Source: Streptomyces plumbidurans
GTDB lineage: Bacteria; Actinomycetota; Actinomycetes; Streptomycetales; Streptomycetaceae
Length of the DNA: 64,000 bases
Direction of reading: 5' to 3'
NCBI RefSeq assembly: GCF_019857225.1
Contig: NZ_JAFJSY010000052.1
Span: forward strand, 17,113 to 81,112
Shown here: positions 16,414-24,223 of the stretch, in pieces
How the letters are laid out: each line of letters begins with the position of its first letter
Position numbering within the stretch: the first letter of the stretch is position 1
Position numbers and translations under genes: made by a program
The notes under the pieces: model-generated
What the model was told of the DNA's origin: nothing
What the model saw: only the letters and a program-made list of their open reading frames with translations
Databases searched by the model: none

Positions 16414-17206
16414 GGGAACGGATGGCCTTCCGGCGTACCTGGCGTGCTCTGCGGACCATGGCGTACCCCTTGGTGAGGACGCGGTCCCTGGCGAAGGTGC
16501 GGGCGATCGCGCGGCCCTCGACCAGCCGCTCGAACTCCTCGATGTCCGTGCTGCGGCGCACGGTCACGCGCTGCAGGGCGTACGGCCCCTGGCTGCGCCG
16601 CGCGAGGCCGTTGCCGACGGCGAGCGCCTGGGCGTACCCCGTCTCGCGCACGGCCTCGCGCACCCGGCGGCTGGAGTAGCCGTAGGGGTAGGCGAACGAG
16701 GCCGGGACGGCGCCCAGTTCGTCGCCGATGATCTCCTTGCAGTGGATCAGCTCGTGCCGCAGCGCGGCGTCGTCGAGCTGGTCGAGCTGCGGATGGGTGT
16801 GGCTGTGACCGCCGATCTCGACGTCGTCGGCGGCGAGTTCGCGCACCTGGTCCCAGTCGAGCATGGTGTCCAGGCCGCCGCCCATGTCGTACGCGCCTTT
16901 GATCCAGCCCGTGGAGACGAACAGCGTGGACGCGAAGCCGTGCTTGGCGAGCACGGGCAGGGCGTGCCGGTGCACGCCCTCGTAGCCGTCGTCGAAGGTG
17001 ATCAGCACGGGCCGGGCGGGCAGCGGGCGCCCCGAGCGCCAACTCGCCGCCAGGTCGGCCGTGTTGACCGGGGTGAGTCCCCGGTCGCCGATGCACGCCA
17101 TCTGCTCCGCGAACGCCTCGGGTGCCACCGACAGCTCGCGCGTGGCGTCGTTGGGCGCGGTCGCGACCGAGTGGTACATCAGGACCGGCACCGGTGCCTC
17201 AGTCAT
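16406..17206 (-). CDS. Polysaccharide deacetylase, NodB domain (CE4)
   Basis: 266 residues with no signal peptide. The NodB barrel shows motif 1 TFDDGYEG (~69-76, catalytic base and metal Asp), motif 2 HSHTHPQL (two metal His) and motif 3 SFAYPYGYSSRRV. The fold removes N- or O-acetyl groups from sugar polymers or intermediates. A basic C-terminal tail (RRARQVRRKAIRSR) follows. With overlaps of 8 bases at both ends it is translationally coupled between a GT2 enzyme and the flippase fusion, so it likely modifies the repeat unit made by this operon, on the cytoplasmic side. Confidence 0.9.
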   Translation of the reverse strand: MTEAPVPVLMYHSVATAPNDATRELSVAPEAFAEQMACIGDRGLTPVNTADLAASWRSGRPLPARPVLITFDDGYEGVHRHALPVLAKHGFASTLFVSTGWIKGAYDMGGGLDTMLDWDQVRELAADDVEIGGHSHTHPQLDQLDDAALRHELIHCKEIIGDELGAVPASFAYPYGYSSRRVREAVRETGYAQALAVGNGLARRSQGPYALQRVTVRRSTDIEEFERLVEGRAIARTFARDRVLTKGYAMVRRARQVRRKAIRSRV

Positions 17207-18206
17207 GAGATCCCCCCTCGCTCACGAGATCCCCCTCGATCCCGACGACGGAGAAGGTGGCGTCGCCCCGGCGGGCCCGGACGCTTCCCACCACGTAGCC
17301 GCCGGCCGCCGTGAGCACCCCGGCGACGATCGCGCCCGCCCGGCCCGCACCGCCCGGCCGGGCCAGCACGGCGTCGCGCAGCCCCCGGGCCACACCGGCC
17401 GGCAGCACCCGGGTGGCGTACCGGCGCTCGGACTCAAGTCCCTTGTCCGCGCCCACACTTCGCGCCACCAGCGCCTTCGACAGGCCCTCGGCGTACGCCC
17501 GGGTGCGGAAGTACCCGAAGTGCTCGCGGGCCTCGGGCACCCGGTGGTGGATCACCGCCCGGTCGTCGATCAGGAGGATCGCGTCCGGTCTGGCGCGGGT
17601 GAGCCGAATGCACAGCTCTGTCTCCTCGCAGCCCAGCGGCCGCTTGTCGCCGTCACGGCCGATGCCGGTGGCGAAACCGCCCGCCGCGTCGAACGCCGTA
17701 CGACGGAACGAGGCGTTTCCGCCAAGGACGTTGCGCACTTGGACGCGGCCCGGCGGCAGGCCGAGGTAGGTGCAGCCGACCACCCAGTCGAACTCCGCGG
17801 GGAACCAGGCGGGGCGCCGGCCCGACGCCCAGATCGGCATCGTACGGCCGCCCACGGCCATCACCCGCGGATCGGCGAACCCCTCGGCGAAGCGGCGCAG
17901 CCAGTCCCGCTCGGCCACGGCGTCGTCGTCGAGGAAGGCGATCACCTCGCCGCCGGAGGCCGCGATCCCGGTGTTGCGGCCCGCGGACAGGCCGCGGGGG
18001 CCCGCGTTGGCGAGCACCCGTACCTCGTCGGTCTCCTTGAACTCCTTGGCCAGCCGGTCGAGCAGGGCCGGGTTGTGGTCGACGACCAGCAGGGTCTCCA
18101 GGGCGGGGTGCGACTGCGCCCGCACCGAGGAGACCGCCGCGAGGATGTCCTCCCAGCGGTCCTCGGTGTAGACGCAGATCACGACGGAGATGTCGGGATC
18201 GCTCAA
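17199..18206 (-). CDS. GT2 family glycosyltransferase, TTG start
   Basis: 335 residues of GT-A fold: VSVVICVYTEDRW opening, DDD nucleotide-sugar motif in FLDDDAVAERDW, acceptor-side GGNASFRR, and GCEETELCIRL as the catalytic ED(E)-type motif. A weak hydrophobic C-terminal stretch (~295-315) may sit at the membrane. The start is TTG at 18206: GGGAGAGG stands 4-5 bases upstream, and TTGA overlaps the TGA stop of the preceding gene. In-frame codons further upstream lie wholly inside the preceding gene. It adds a sugar in the polysaccharide operon; which sugar is unknown. Confidence 0.88.
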   Translation of the reverse strand: MSDPDISVVICVYTEDRWEDILAAVSSVRAQSHPALETLLVVDHNPALLDRLAKEFKETDEVRVLANAGPRGLSAGRNTGIAASGGEVIAFLDDDAVAERDWLRRFAEGFADPRVMAVGGRTMPIWASGRRPAWFPAEFDWVVGCTYLGLPPGRVQVRNVLGGNASFRRTAFDAAGGFATGIGRDGDKRPLGCEETELCIRLTRARPDAILLIDDRAVIHHRVPEAREHFGYFRTRAYAEGLSKALVARSVGADKGLESERRYATRVLPAGVARGLRDAVLARPGGAGRAGAIVAGVLTAAGGYVVGSVRARRGDATFSVVGIEGDLVSEGGSHD

Positions 18207-19039
18207 GACACCTCTCCCTGAACGGAGTCGAGCCGGGCGGAGTCGAGCATCGGCGAGTGGTGTTCCTGCCGGCGCAGCTCCTTGCGGTTCGACCGCTCCT
18301 TGAGGATGACCTTGAGCACCCGGAATCCGTCGCGCACGGCCCGCAGATTGCTCGCGCCGTGGATGCGCAGATACTCGTAGCTCGGTATCTCCTGCACCTT
18401 CAGACCCGCCTTGACCACCCGGATGTTGATCAGCGTCTCGATCTCGAAACCGGTGCAGTCCAGGGAGATCTTGTCCAGGCAGTGCCGCCAGAACGCGTTG
18501 TATCCGTAGCAGAGATCCGTGTAGCGGGCGCCGAACTTGCGGTTGACGACGGTGCACAGCGCCCAGTTGCCGAGCTTGCGGATGAACGTCATGTCGTCGG
18601 TGCCGCCGCCGTTGGCGAACCGGGACCCCTTGGCGAAGTCCGCGCCGGAGACCAGCGCCGAGACATAGCTGACGATCTCGTTGCCGTCCGCCGAGCCGTC
18701 CGCGTCGACCATCACGATGATGTCGCCGGTGCACGCCTCGAACCCGGTGATCAGCGCGTCGCCCTTGCCCTTGCCGCGCTGCTCGACGACCTTGACCTCG
18801 GGCCACAGCTCGCGGGCCACCTGGACGGTGTCGTCGGTCGAATTGCCGTCCACAAGAACGACTTCGTGTATCCAGTCCGGAAGTGTCTTGAAGACGTAGG
18901 GGAGATTCTCCGCCTCATTCATGGCGGGAATCACCACGCTCACCGGTGGCGCGATGGCCAGGTGAGAGGAGATCGGCCGGTATTTGCTGGCAGTTAACGG
19001 GTCCTGGCCCGTGGTCGCCGGCCGGAGAACTGAACTCAT
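18203..19039 (-). CDS. Dolichyl-phosphate mannosyltransferase-like GT2, TTA-containing
   Basis: 278 residues, GT2 of the polyprenyl-phosphate sugar synthase type: SVVIPAMNEAENLPYV, VLVDGNSTDDTV, DAD metal motif in VMVDADGSADGNE, and FEIETLINIRVVKAG. No C-terminal membrane helices, so a soluble or peripheral enzyme that probably loads a sugar onto a polyprenyl phosphate or starts the lipid-linked chain. Codon 15 is TTA (18995-18997), rare in Streptomyces and read only by the bldA tRNA. It is the first gene of the operon, so bldA would gate the downstream coupled genes too. The ribosome site AGAGGGA lies 8 bases before the ATG. Confidence 0.9.
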   Translation of the reverse strand: MSSVLRPATTGQDPLTASKYRPISSHLAIAPPVSVVIPAMNEAENLPYVFKTLPDWIHEVVLVDGNSTDDTVQVARELWPEVKVVEQRGKGKGDALITGFEACTGDIIVMVDADGSADGNEIVSYVSALVSGADFAKGSRFANGGGTDDMTFIRKLGNWALCTVVNRKFGARYTDLCYGYNAFWRHCLDKISLDCTGFEIETLINIRVVKAGLKVQEIPSYEYLRIHGASNLRAVRDGFRVLKVILKERSNRKELRRQEHHSPMLDSARLDSVQGEVS

Positions 19040-19382
19040 GAGTCTGGTCCCTCTCGTCCGGTGGACCGCCCGCCCCTGGGCGGCCCGGTTATGTGTCCGG
19101 TTCGAAAGGGGGGTTCACGCCTGTGGCAGCACGAAATGGATCTCCGTGCATGCCGAGACGAGCTGGCAAAGCTGGCCGTCTGCCGGAGAACGGCAGCCGG
19201 TCGCGCGGCACGACTCGGTCACGAAGTGCGGTCACCGAGCACGGCACCCCCCTACCGCGCCCCGCCCCGGCTCCATCGCGGTCCTGAGCCCTCCCCTGGG
19301 CCGCTTGATGATGGACCGATGCGGGTGAGATGTACGACGGTATTGACGATTGAACCCATATGGCAAGGCCTGGAACGAGGCC
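19040..19382. other. Intergenic stretch without a convincing gene
   Basis: This 343-bp region must hold the promoter of the polysaccharide operon. Open frames here have poor codon bias and no ribosome sites. AGGCCT-ggaacg-AGGCCT followed by a T-run (19366-19392) resembles a plus-strand terminator, but no plus-strand gene precedes it. GC content drops near 19325-19360. Confidence 0.4.
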
Positions 19383-19787
19383 TCACGTTTTTGTTGGTTT
19401 GACCGTTACACAGCAGACCAAAAGGAGCAAACTGATCACGGTCACTGCGATGATTCCGCCGCGCACCGACCAGCGGTGAACGGCCAACATGCCCTGCGCC
19501 ACCAGCATGTTGAGGACAACCGCACCCGCGATCGCGCCAACTGCGCGACCGAAGGGCTCCAGCCCGCGCAGCGCGGCCCAGACGGCCGTCGCAGGCGCTG
19601 CGAGCAGGAAGAACAGGGTGAACGGGCCGCGCAGGGGTGAGTCGGAGTCGACGAGCGCCAAGAGCGCACCGAATCCCCCCACGGCCGTCGCGGCGCCCGC
19701 GAGCATGGGCGACAGGTCCCTCCCCGGTCCTGATCGCTCCCGCTGGGCGTCCGATGACGAAGGTCTCTTCATACGGATGGTCTGCAT
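19383..19787 (-). CDS. Small integral membrane protein, unknown function
   Basis: 134 residues with a short polar N-terminus and about four hydrophobic segments (~24-42, 51-68, 75-95 and 105-125), ending in a polar tail. No catalytic or binding motifs are visible and I do not recognise a family. ATG at 19787 has GGGGGG about 10 bases upstream; ATG at 19772 is an alternative without a ribosome site. It stands alone between the polysaccharide operon promoter and the SGNH lipase gene. Confidence 0.6.
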   Translation of the reverse strand: MQTIRMKRPSSSDAQRERSGPGRDLSPMLAGAATAVGGFGALLALVDSDSPLRGPFTLFFLLAAPATAVWAALRGLEPFGRAVGAIAGAVVLNMLVAQGMLAVHRWSVRGGIIAVTVISLLLLVCCVTVKPTKT

Positions 19788-20038
19788 TGGCGACTTTGCC
19801 CCCCGACGCGCCGGATGCCGGGCTTCAATGTCGCGCAGCGCAAGAGGGACGTCAAGGTGCCGAAGTGGCCCATACCGGTTCTTGTGCATTCTTGAACGAG
19901 TCTGTCCAGGGGGGGATCGTGCGCGAACTTGTCCGGATTCGCTCGGTGATTGACCCCAAGTCTTGACATGGACACTTCCCGTTTACACGCGTAGTTGGTA
20001 CGACGGTTACGGCAGAGATCCTGCTAAAGGGAGGTTCC

Positions 20039-20845
20039 ATGAGACGTTCCCGAATTGCCGTCTTCGTGAGTTCCATCCTCCTCGCCGCCGGCGCGGCCCT
20101 CACCGGGGCCTCGGCGGCGCAGGCGTCCCCCGACGCCGCAGCGACCGGCTATGTGGCCCTCGGCGACTCCTACTCCTCCGGGGTCGGATCGGGCAGCTAC
20201 ATCAGCTCCAGCGGCGACTGCAAGCGCAGCACGAAGGCCTACCCCTACCTCTGGGCCGCCGCCCACTCACCCTCGACGTTCGACTTCACCGCCTGCTCCG
20301 GCGCCCGTACGGGTGATGTTCTGTCCGGACAGCTCGGCCCGCTCAGCGCCGCCACCGGACTGGTCTCCATCAGCATCGGCGGCAACGACGCCGGCTTCTC
20401 CGACGTCATGACCACCTGTGTGCTCCAGTCCGACAGTTCCTGTCTCTCCCGCATCGACACCGCCAGGGCCTACGTCTCCTCGACGCTGCCCGGACAACTC
20501 GACTCCGTGTACTCGGCGATCAGCGCCAAGGCCCCGAACGCCCATGTGGTCGTCATCGGCTACCCCCGCTTCTACGAGCTCGCCACGACCTGCGTCGGCC
20601 TCTCCGACACCAAGCGGAAGGCCATCAACGACGCGGCCGACCAACTCGACACCGCCATCGCCAAGGCCGCGGCCGCGCACGGCTTCAGCTTCGGCGACGT
20701 CCGCGCCACCTTCACCGGCCACGAGATCTGCTCCGGCAGCTCCTGGCTGCACAGCGTCGACTGGCTGAACATCGGCGAGTCCTACCACCCGACCGCGGCC
20801 GGCCAGTCCGGCGGCTATCTGCCGGTCCTGACCAGCGCCGCCTGA
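20039..20845 (+). CDS. Secreted SGNH-hydrolase lipase/esterase
   Basis: 268 residues. Signal peptide ~1-30 ending AAQASPD. SGNH blocks: block I YVALGDSYSSG with nucleophile Ser44, block II Gly within SGARTGDVL, block III GGNDAGF and block V SYHPTAAG with His250. Six or more Cys in the mature protein fit the three-disulfide extracellular lipases of Streptomyces, of which S. coelicolor SCO1725 is the characterised example (recalled). It hydrolyses lipid and ester substrates outside the cell. GGGAGG lies 5-6 bases before the ATG, and TTGACA at 19963-19968 is a good -35 candidate without a clear -10. Its stop abuts that of the convergent kinase gene (TGATCA). Confidence 0.93.
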   Translation: MRRSRIAVFVSSILLAAGAALTGASAAQASPDAAATGYVALGDSYSSGVGSGSYISSSGDCKRSTKAYPYLWAAAHSPSTFDFTACSGARTGDVLSGQLGPLSAATGLVSISIGGNDAGFSDVMTTCVLQSDSSCLSRIDTARAYVSSTLPGQLDSVYSAISAKAPNAHVVVIGYPRFYELATTCVGLSDTKRKAINDAADQLDTAIAKAAAAHGFSFGDVRATFTGHEICSGSSWLHSVDWLNIGESYHPTAAGQSGGYLPVLTSAA

Positions 20846-22459
20846 TCACTCGGAAGGCGACGCCGAAGTACTGGGGGAGGCCCCGCCCGTCGGGGTCTCC
20901 GCCACACATGTCACCGAGAACGCAACCGAGTTGGATGTCGTCTCCACCGGCGAGCGCACCTCCACACTGATCTCGTTGCGGAAGGTCCCCGTGCTGTCGT
21001 ACGTCGTCACGAACGCCCGGTCCTGCTTGGTCCTCGTACCGCCCCGGGGGAAGGACATGGTCTTCCACCCCTGGTCCATGACCTGGCCGTCCTTCGAGAC
21101 CCAGCGGTAGCTCACCTGCGCCGGCAGATTCCCCACCGTGAACGTCGCCGTGAAGGCCGGCGCCCGGCCGCTCGCGGGCGGACAGCCGCCGGAGTAGTCG
21201 GTGTTCACGCCCGCCAGCGTGACCCGCACGGACTGCGGCGCGGCCGTAGGGCTGCTGCTGCTCGTGCTCGGCGCCGGGCTGTCGCCCCCGCCGCCCGGCT
21301 GCCGGGTGGTGGGTGTCTGCGAAGTCCCGCCCCCCGCCCGGGTGTTGGCGTTCCCCCCGGTCCCGTCGCCGCCGTTGTCGCGGTTCAGCAGCGCGTACGT
21401 CAGACCGGCCAGCGCCAGCGCGAGGACGACCACTCCGGTGACCAGCGCGACGGCGGCCCGGCGGTTGCGCCTCTTCGGCACGGCGGCCGTGGTCGCGGCC
21501 TGCGCCGGTGCGGTCGGATACGGCGTCGGCGGGGTCGCGTTCGGCATCGGCGAGGTCGGCGTTCCCCGGCCGGGGAACGCGGCGATCGTCGGCGTGTACG
21601 GGGCGCCCTGCACGGCGTCCGCGCGCGGCGTGCCGCCCGCACCGACGATCCGCAGGTCCTGCTCGGCCCGGTCGGCGGCCGGCCGCTCGGCCGGGTCCTT
21701 GCGCAGCAGCCCCTCGATGACCGGCGCGAGCGGACCCGCCCGCAGCGGCGGCGGCAGCTCCTCGTCCACGATCGCCCGCAGGGTGCTGAGCGGAGTGTCC
21801 TGGCGGAACGGGGAGTTGCCCTCGACCGCCGCGTACAACAGGACGCCGAGCGACCACAGGTCGGACTCCGGGCCCGGCGTGCGGCCGAGCGCCCGCTCCG
21901 GTGCCAGGAACTCGGGCGAACCGATCACCTCACCCGTCATCGTCAGCGCGGAGCTGCCCTCCACCATGGCGATGCCGAAGTCGGTGAGCACCACCCGGCC
22001 GTCGTTGGCCAGCAGCACATTGGCCGGCTTCACGTCGCGGTGCAGCACCCCGGCCGCGTGCGCCGCCCGCAGCGCCGCCAGCACCTCGGCCCCGATGTGC
22101 GCGGCCCGCTGCGGCGGTATCGGGCCCTCGGCCTCCAGGAGGTCGGCGAGGGAGATGCCGCGCACCAGCTCCATGACGATCCAGGGGCGGCCGTCCTCGG
22201 TGGCCACGTCGTAGACCGTGACCACATTGCGGTTGGCGACCCGCGCCGCCGCCCATGCCTCGCGCTCCAGGCGGGCGTACATCCGCTCGACGTCCTGGAC
22301 CGGCAAACCGGCGGGCGCGCGCACCTCCTTGACGGCGACCTCGCGGTGCAGCACCTCGTCACGGGCGCGCCACACCGTTCCCATGCCGCCCTGGCCAAGG
22401 GGGGACAGCAGACGGTAGCGGCCGGCGATCACACGTTCACTGCCCGGTTCTTCGGACAC
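20846..22459 (-). CDS. Membrane Ser/Thr protein kinase
   Basis: 537 residues. Kinase domain ~15-275: Gly-loop LGQGGMGTVW, Lys44 in VAVKEV, catalytic HRDVKPAN with Asp142, DFG and APE motifs. A Pro-rich juxtamembrane stretch follows, then one transmembrane helix (~355-378) and an extracellular region with a Thr/Ser/Pro/Gly stalk and a ~110-residue beta-rich domain with one Cys pair; there are no PASTA repeats. It should sense something outside through that domain. GTG at 22459 is chosen because GGGGGA lies 5 bases upstream; a GTG at 22513 would add 18 unconserved residues. Confidence 0.92.
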   Translation of the reverse strand: MSEEPGSERVIAGRYRLLSPLGQGGMGTVWRARDEVLHREVAVKEVRAPAGLPVQDVERMYARLEREAWAAARVANRNVVTVYDVATEDGRPWIVMELVRGISLADLLEAEGPIPPQRAAHIGAEVLAALRAAHAAGVLHRDVKPANVLLANDGRVVLTDFGIAMVEGSSALTMTGEVIGSPEFLAPERALGRTPGPESDLWSLGVLLYAAVEGNSPFRQDTPLSTLRAIVDEELPPPLRAGPLAPVIEGLLRKDPAERPAADRAEQDLRIVGAGGTPRADAVQGAPYTPTIAAFPGRGTPTSPMPNATPPTPYPTAPAQAATTAAVPKRRNRRAAVALVTGVVVLALALAGLTYALLNRDNGGDGTGGNANTRAGGGTSQTPTTRQPGGGGDSPAPSTSSSSPTAAPQSVRVTLAGVNTDYSGGCPPASGRAPAFTATFTVGNLPAQVSYRWVSKDGQVMDQGWKTMSFPRGGTRTKQDRAFVTTYDSTGTFRNEISVEVRSPVETTSNSVAFSVTCVAETPTGGASPSTSASPSE

Positions 22460-22522
22460 GGGCGTCCCCCATTCGCATCCGCGTGCTTTCTCCACTCCGT
22501 GTGATATCCCCACAAACGTAGC

Positions 22523-24223
22523 TCAGCCGAGTGCGGATGCCGCCCCCTTGAGCACCAGTCCGATCCCCAGGGCGACGACGAGGAACGCCGACGCCAGGGG
22601 GGCGTTCCTGCGGACCAGGGTGGCGACCGGATGGCCGGTCCAGCGGGGGCGCCTGTCCAGCAGGCGGTTCATCCCGGTGCCCAGCTTGACCACCGCGAAC
22701 CCGGCCGCGGTGAGGGTCAGCGCGAGCCCGACGCCGTACGCGACGACGAGCAGCAGCCCGAACCAGGCCTGGCCCAGCGCCGCGGCACCGACGAGCACGA
22801 CGACGGCGGACGGACTGGGCACGAGACCGCCGGCGAAACCGAGCAGGATCGTGCCGCGGAGAGTCGGGGCGGTGGAGTGGGTGTGGGTGAAGCCGCCGTG
22901 GGTGTGCTCGACGGAGTGGGGGTGGGTGTGGGCGTGGTCGTGGGGGTGGTCGTGGTCGTGGGGGTGGGTGTGCGGGTAGGTGGGGTCCTGGCCGTGGTCG
23001 TGCGTGTGAGCGGGTTGATGGGGATGCGGGTGCGGGTGGGCTTCGGTGGTCGCCGTTGCGGTCTGCGTGTGGGCGGCGACCAGGGCGAGTTCGCGTACCT
23101 CGGGCTCATCGGTCCCATGCGTGTGGGGGTGAGCGTCCGGGCCGTGCGGGTGGGGATGGCCGTGGGTGTGGGTGTGGGTGTGCCCGGGGCCGCGGTTGCG
23201 CCAGGCCCGGCGTACGAGGGTCGCGCCCGCGCAGAACACCATGACGCCGCTCGCGATGCCCAGCCAGGTGATCACCGAGGGCGCCGCGCCCGAACCGGCC
23301 GTGACCAGGAGGCCCAGCGCGACCACCCCCAGCGTGTGCGTGACCGTCACCGAGGCGGCCAGGGGCAGTACGTCCTTGAGCCGGGCGCGGCCGCCGCGGG
23401 CGGCTGCCGTCGCCGCCATCAGGGTCTTGCCGTGGCCCGGCGCGAGCGCGTGCATCGCGCCCAGGACGACCGCGATCAGCAGCGCCAGCGCGGCGAAGCC
23501 GACGGTGAGGTCGTGCCGGGCGACCAGCGAGTCCAGGGCGCGGGTCCAGCGGTCCGCGCCGCGCGGCAGCACGGAGGCGGCCGGCGCGTCCTGCCGGTCC
23601 TCGGTGAGGGCGGGCCCGCCGGGGCGCACCCGCAGGGAGGCCGAGGAGGTGTCGGCGGGGGAGGTGAGCAACTCCTTGGGGTAGCTGGTGAGTTCGCGGG
23701 AGACCGAGCTTTTCGGTACGTCCGTGGCGGTGAGCGTCATACGGTCGCCGCGGGCGGTGATCTCCCGCCAGCCGGGCCCGGAGTTCGCGCCCGCGCTGTG
23801 GAAGCCGACGGTCACGGTGTCGCCCTCGGGCAGCGGCGCCGTCAGCCGGCACTCGACCCGCAGCGTGTTCAGCCCCGCCTGCCCGGGCCGCAGCCGCGCC
23901 GTGATTCCGGCGACCGTCAGGTGGGCGGCCCGCCCGTCAACAGTGACCTTGCTGCCGTCCGCTGCCTTCGCGCACCGCTCACGTGCCCACTCGGTCGTGC
24001 CGAGCCGCTCGATGTCGGGCTTGGCCTGGGTGGCGGGGATCTCGGCGAGGTCCTCGACGTGGTCGACGCGGAGCCGGTCGGGCGTGGCCACGAGGCCGTC
24101 GTAGCGGTTGACGGTGAAGTTGCCGAGGGGGTGCGCGCTCGCGCTGGTGGAAGGAGTCAGCGCGAGCGCGCAGGCCGCCGTGAGGACGGCCCCGGTGGAG
24201 GCGAGCAGCCGACGAGGGTTCAC
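22523..24223 (-). CDS. NicO/HupE-like nickel/cobalt permease with His-rich loop
   Basis: 566 residues. Signal peptide ~1-31, then an exported domain opening with HPLGNFTVNRY (~32-235), then a membrane domain starting ~245 with the family motif HALAPGHGKTL. Between helices lies a ~110-residue loop (~345-465) built of HTHTH, HPHPH and HDHDH runs, holding dozens of histidines and suited to buffering divalent metal. The last helices include GGLVPSPSAVVVLVG. Family knowledge: NicO/RcnA proteins move Ni2+ or Co2+. Start GTG at 24223 overlaps the TPR gene stop (GTGA). Third gene of the DUF4331-TPR-NicO unit. Confidence 0.88.
   Translation of the reverse strand: MNPRRLLASTGAVLTAACALALTPSTSASAHPLGNFTVNRYDGLVATPDRLRVDHVEDLAEIPATQAKPDIERLGTTEWARERCAKAADGSKVTVDGRAAHLTVAGITARLRPGQAGLNTLRVECRLTAPLPEGDTVTVGFHSAGANSGPGWREITARGDRMTLTATDVPKSSVSRELTSYPKELLTSPADTSSASLRVRPGGPALTEDRQDAPAASVLPRGADRWTRALDSLVARHDLTVGFAALALLIAVVLGAMHALAPGHGKTLMAATAAARGGRARLKDVLPLAASVTVTHTLGVVALGLLVTAGSGAAPSVITWLGIASGVMVFCAGATLVRRAWRNRGPGHTHTHTHGHPHPHGPDAHPHTHGTDEPEVRELALVAAHTQTATATTEAHPHPHPHQPAHTHDHGQDPTYPHTHPHDHDHPHDHAHTHPHSVEHTHGGFTHTHSTAPTLRGTILLGFAGGLVPSPSAVVVLVGAAALGQAWFGLLLVVAYGVGLALTLTAAGFAVVKLGTGMNRLLDRRPRWTGHPVATLVRRNAPLASAFLVVALGIGLVLKGAASALG

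Noticed and set aside
18984..19328. Plus-strand frame of ~114 codons in the glycan-operon promoter region
   Set aside because: Poor codon bias, no ribosome site, overlaps the start of the glycosyltransferase gene, no recognisable product.
19366..19392. AGGCCT hairpin followed by T-run as a plus-strand terminator
   Set aside because: No convincing plus-strand transcript unit lies upstream, the stem is only 6 bp, and it overlaps the end of a minus-strand gene.
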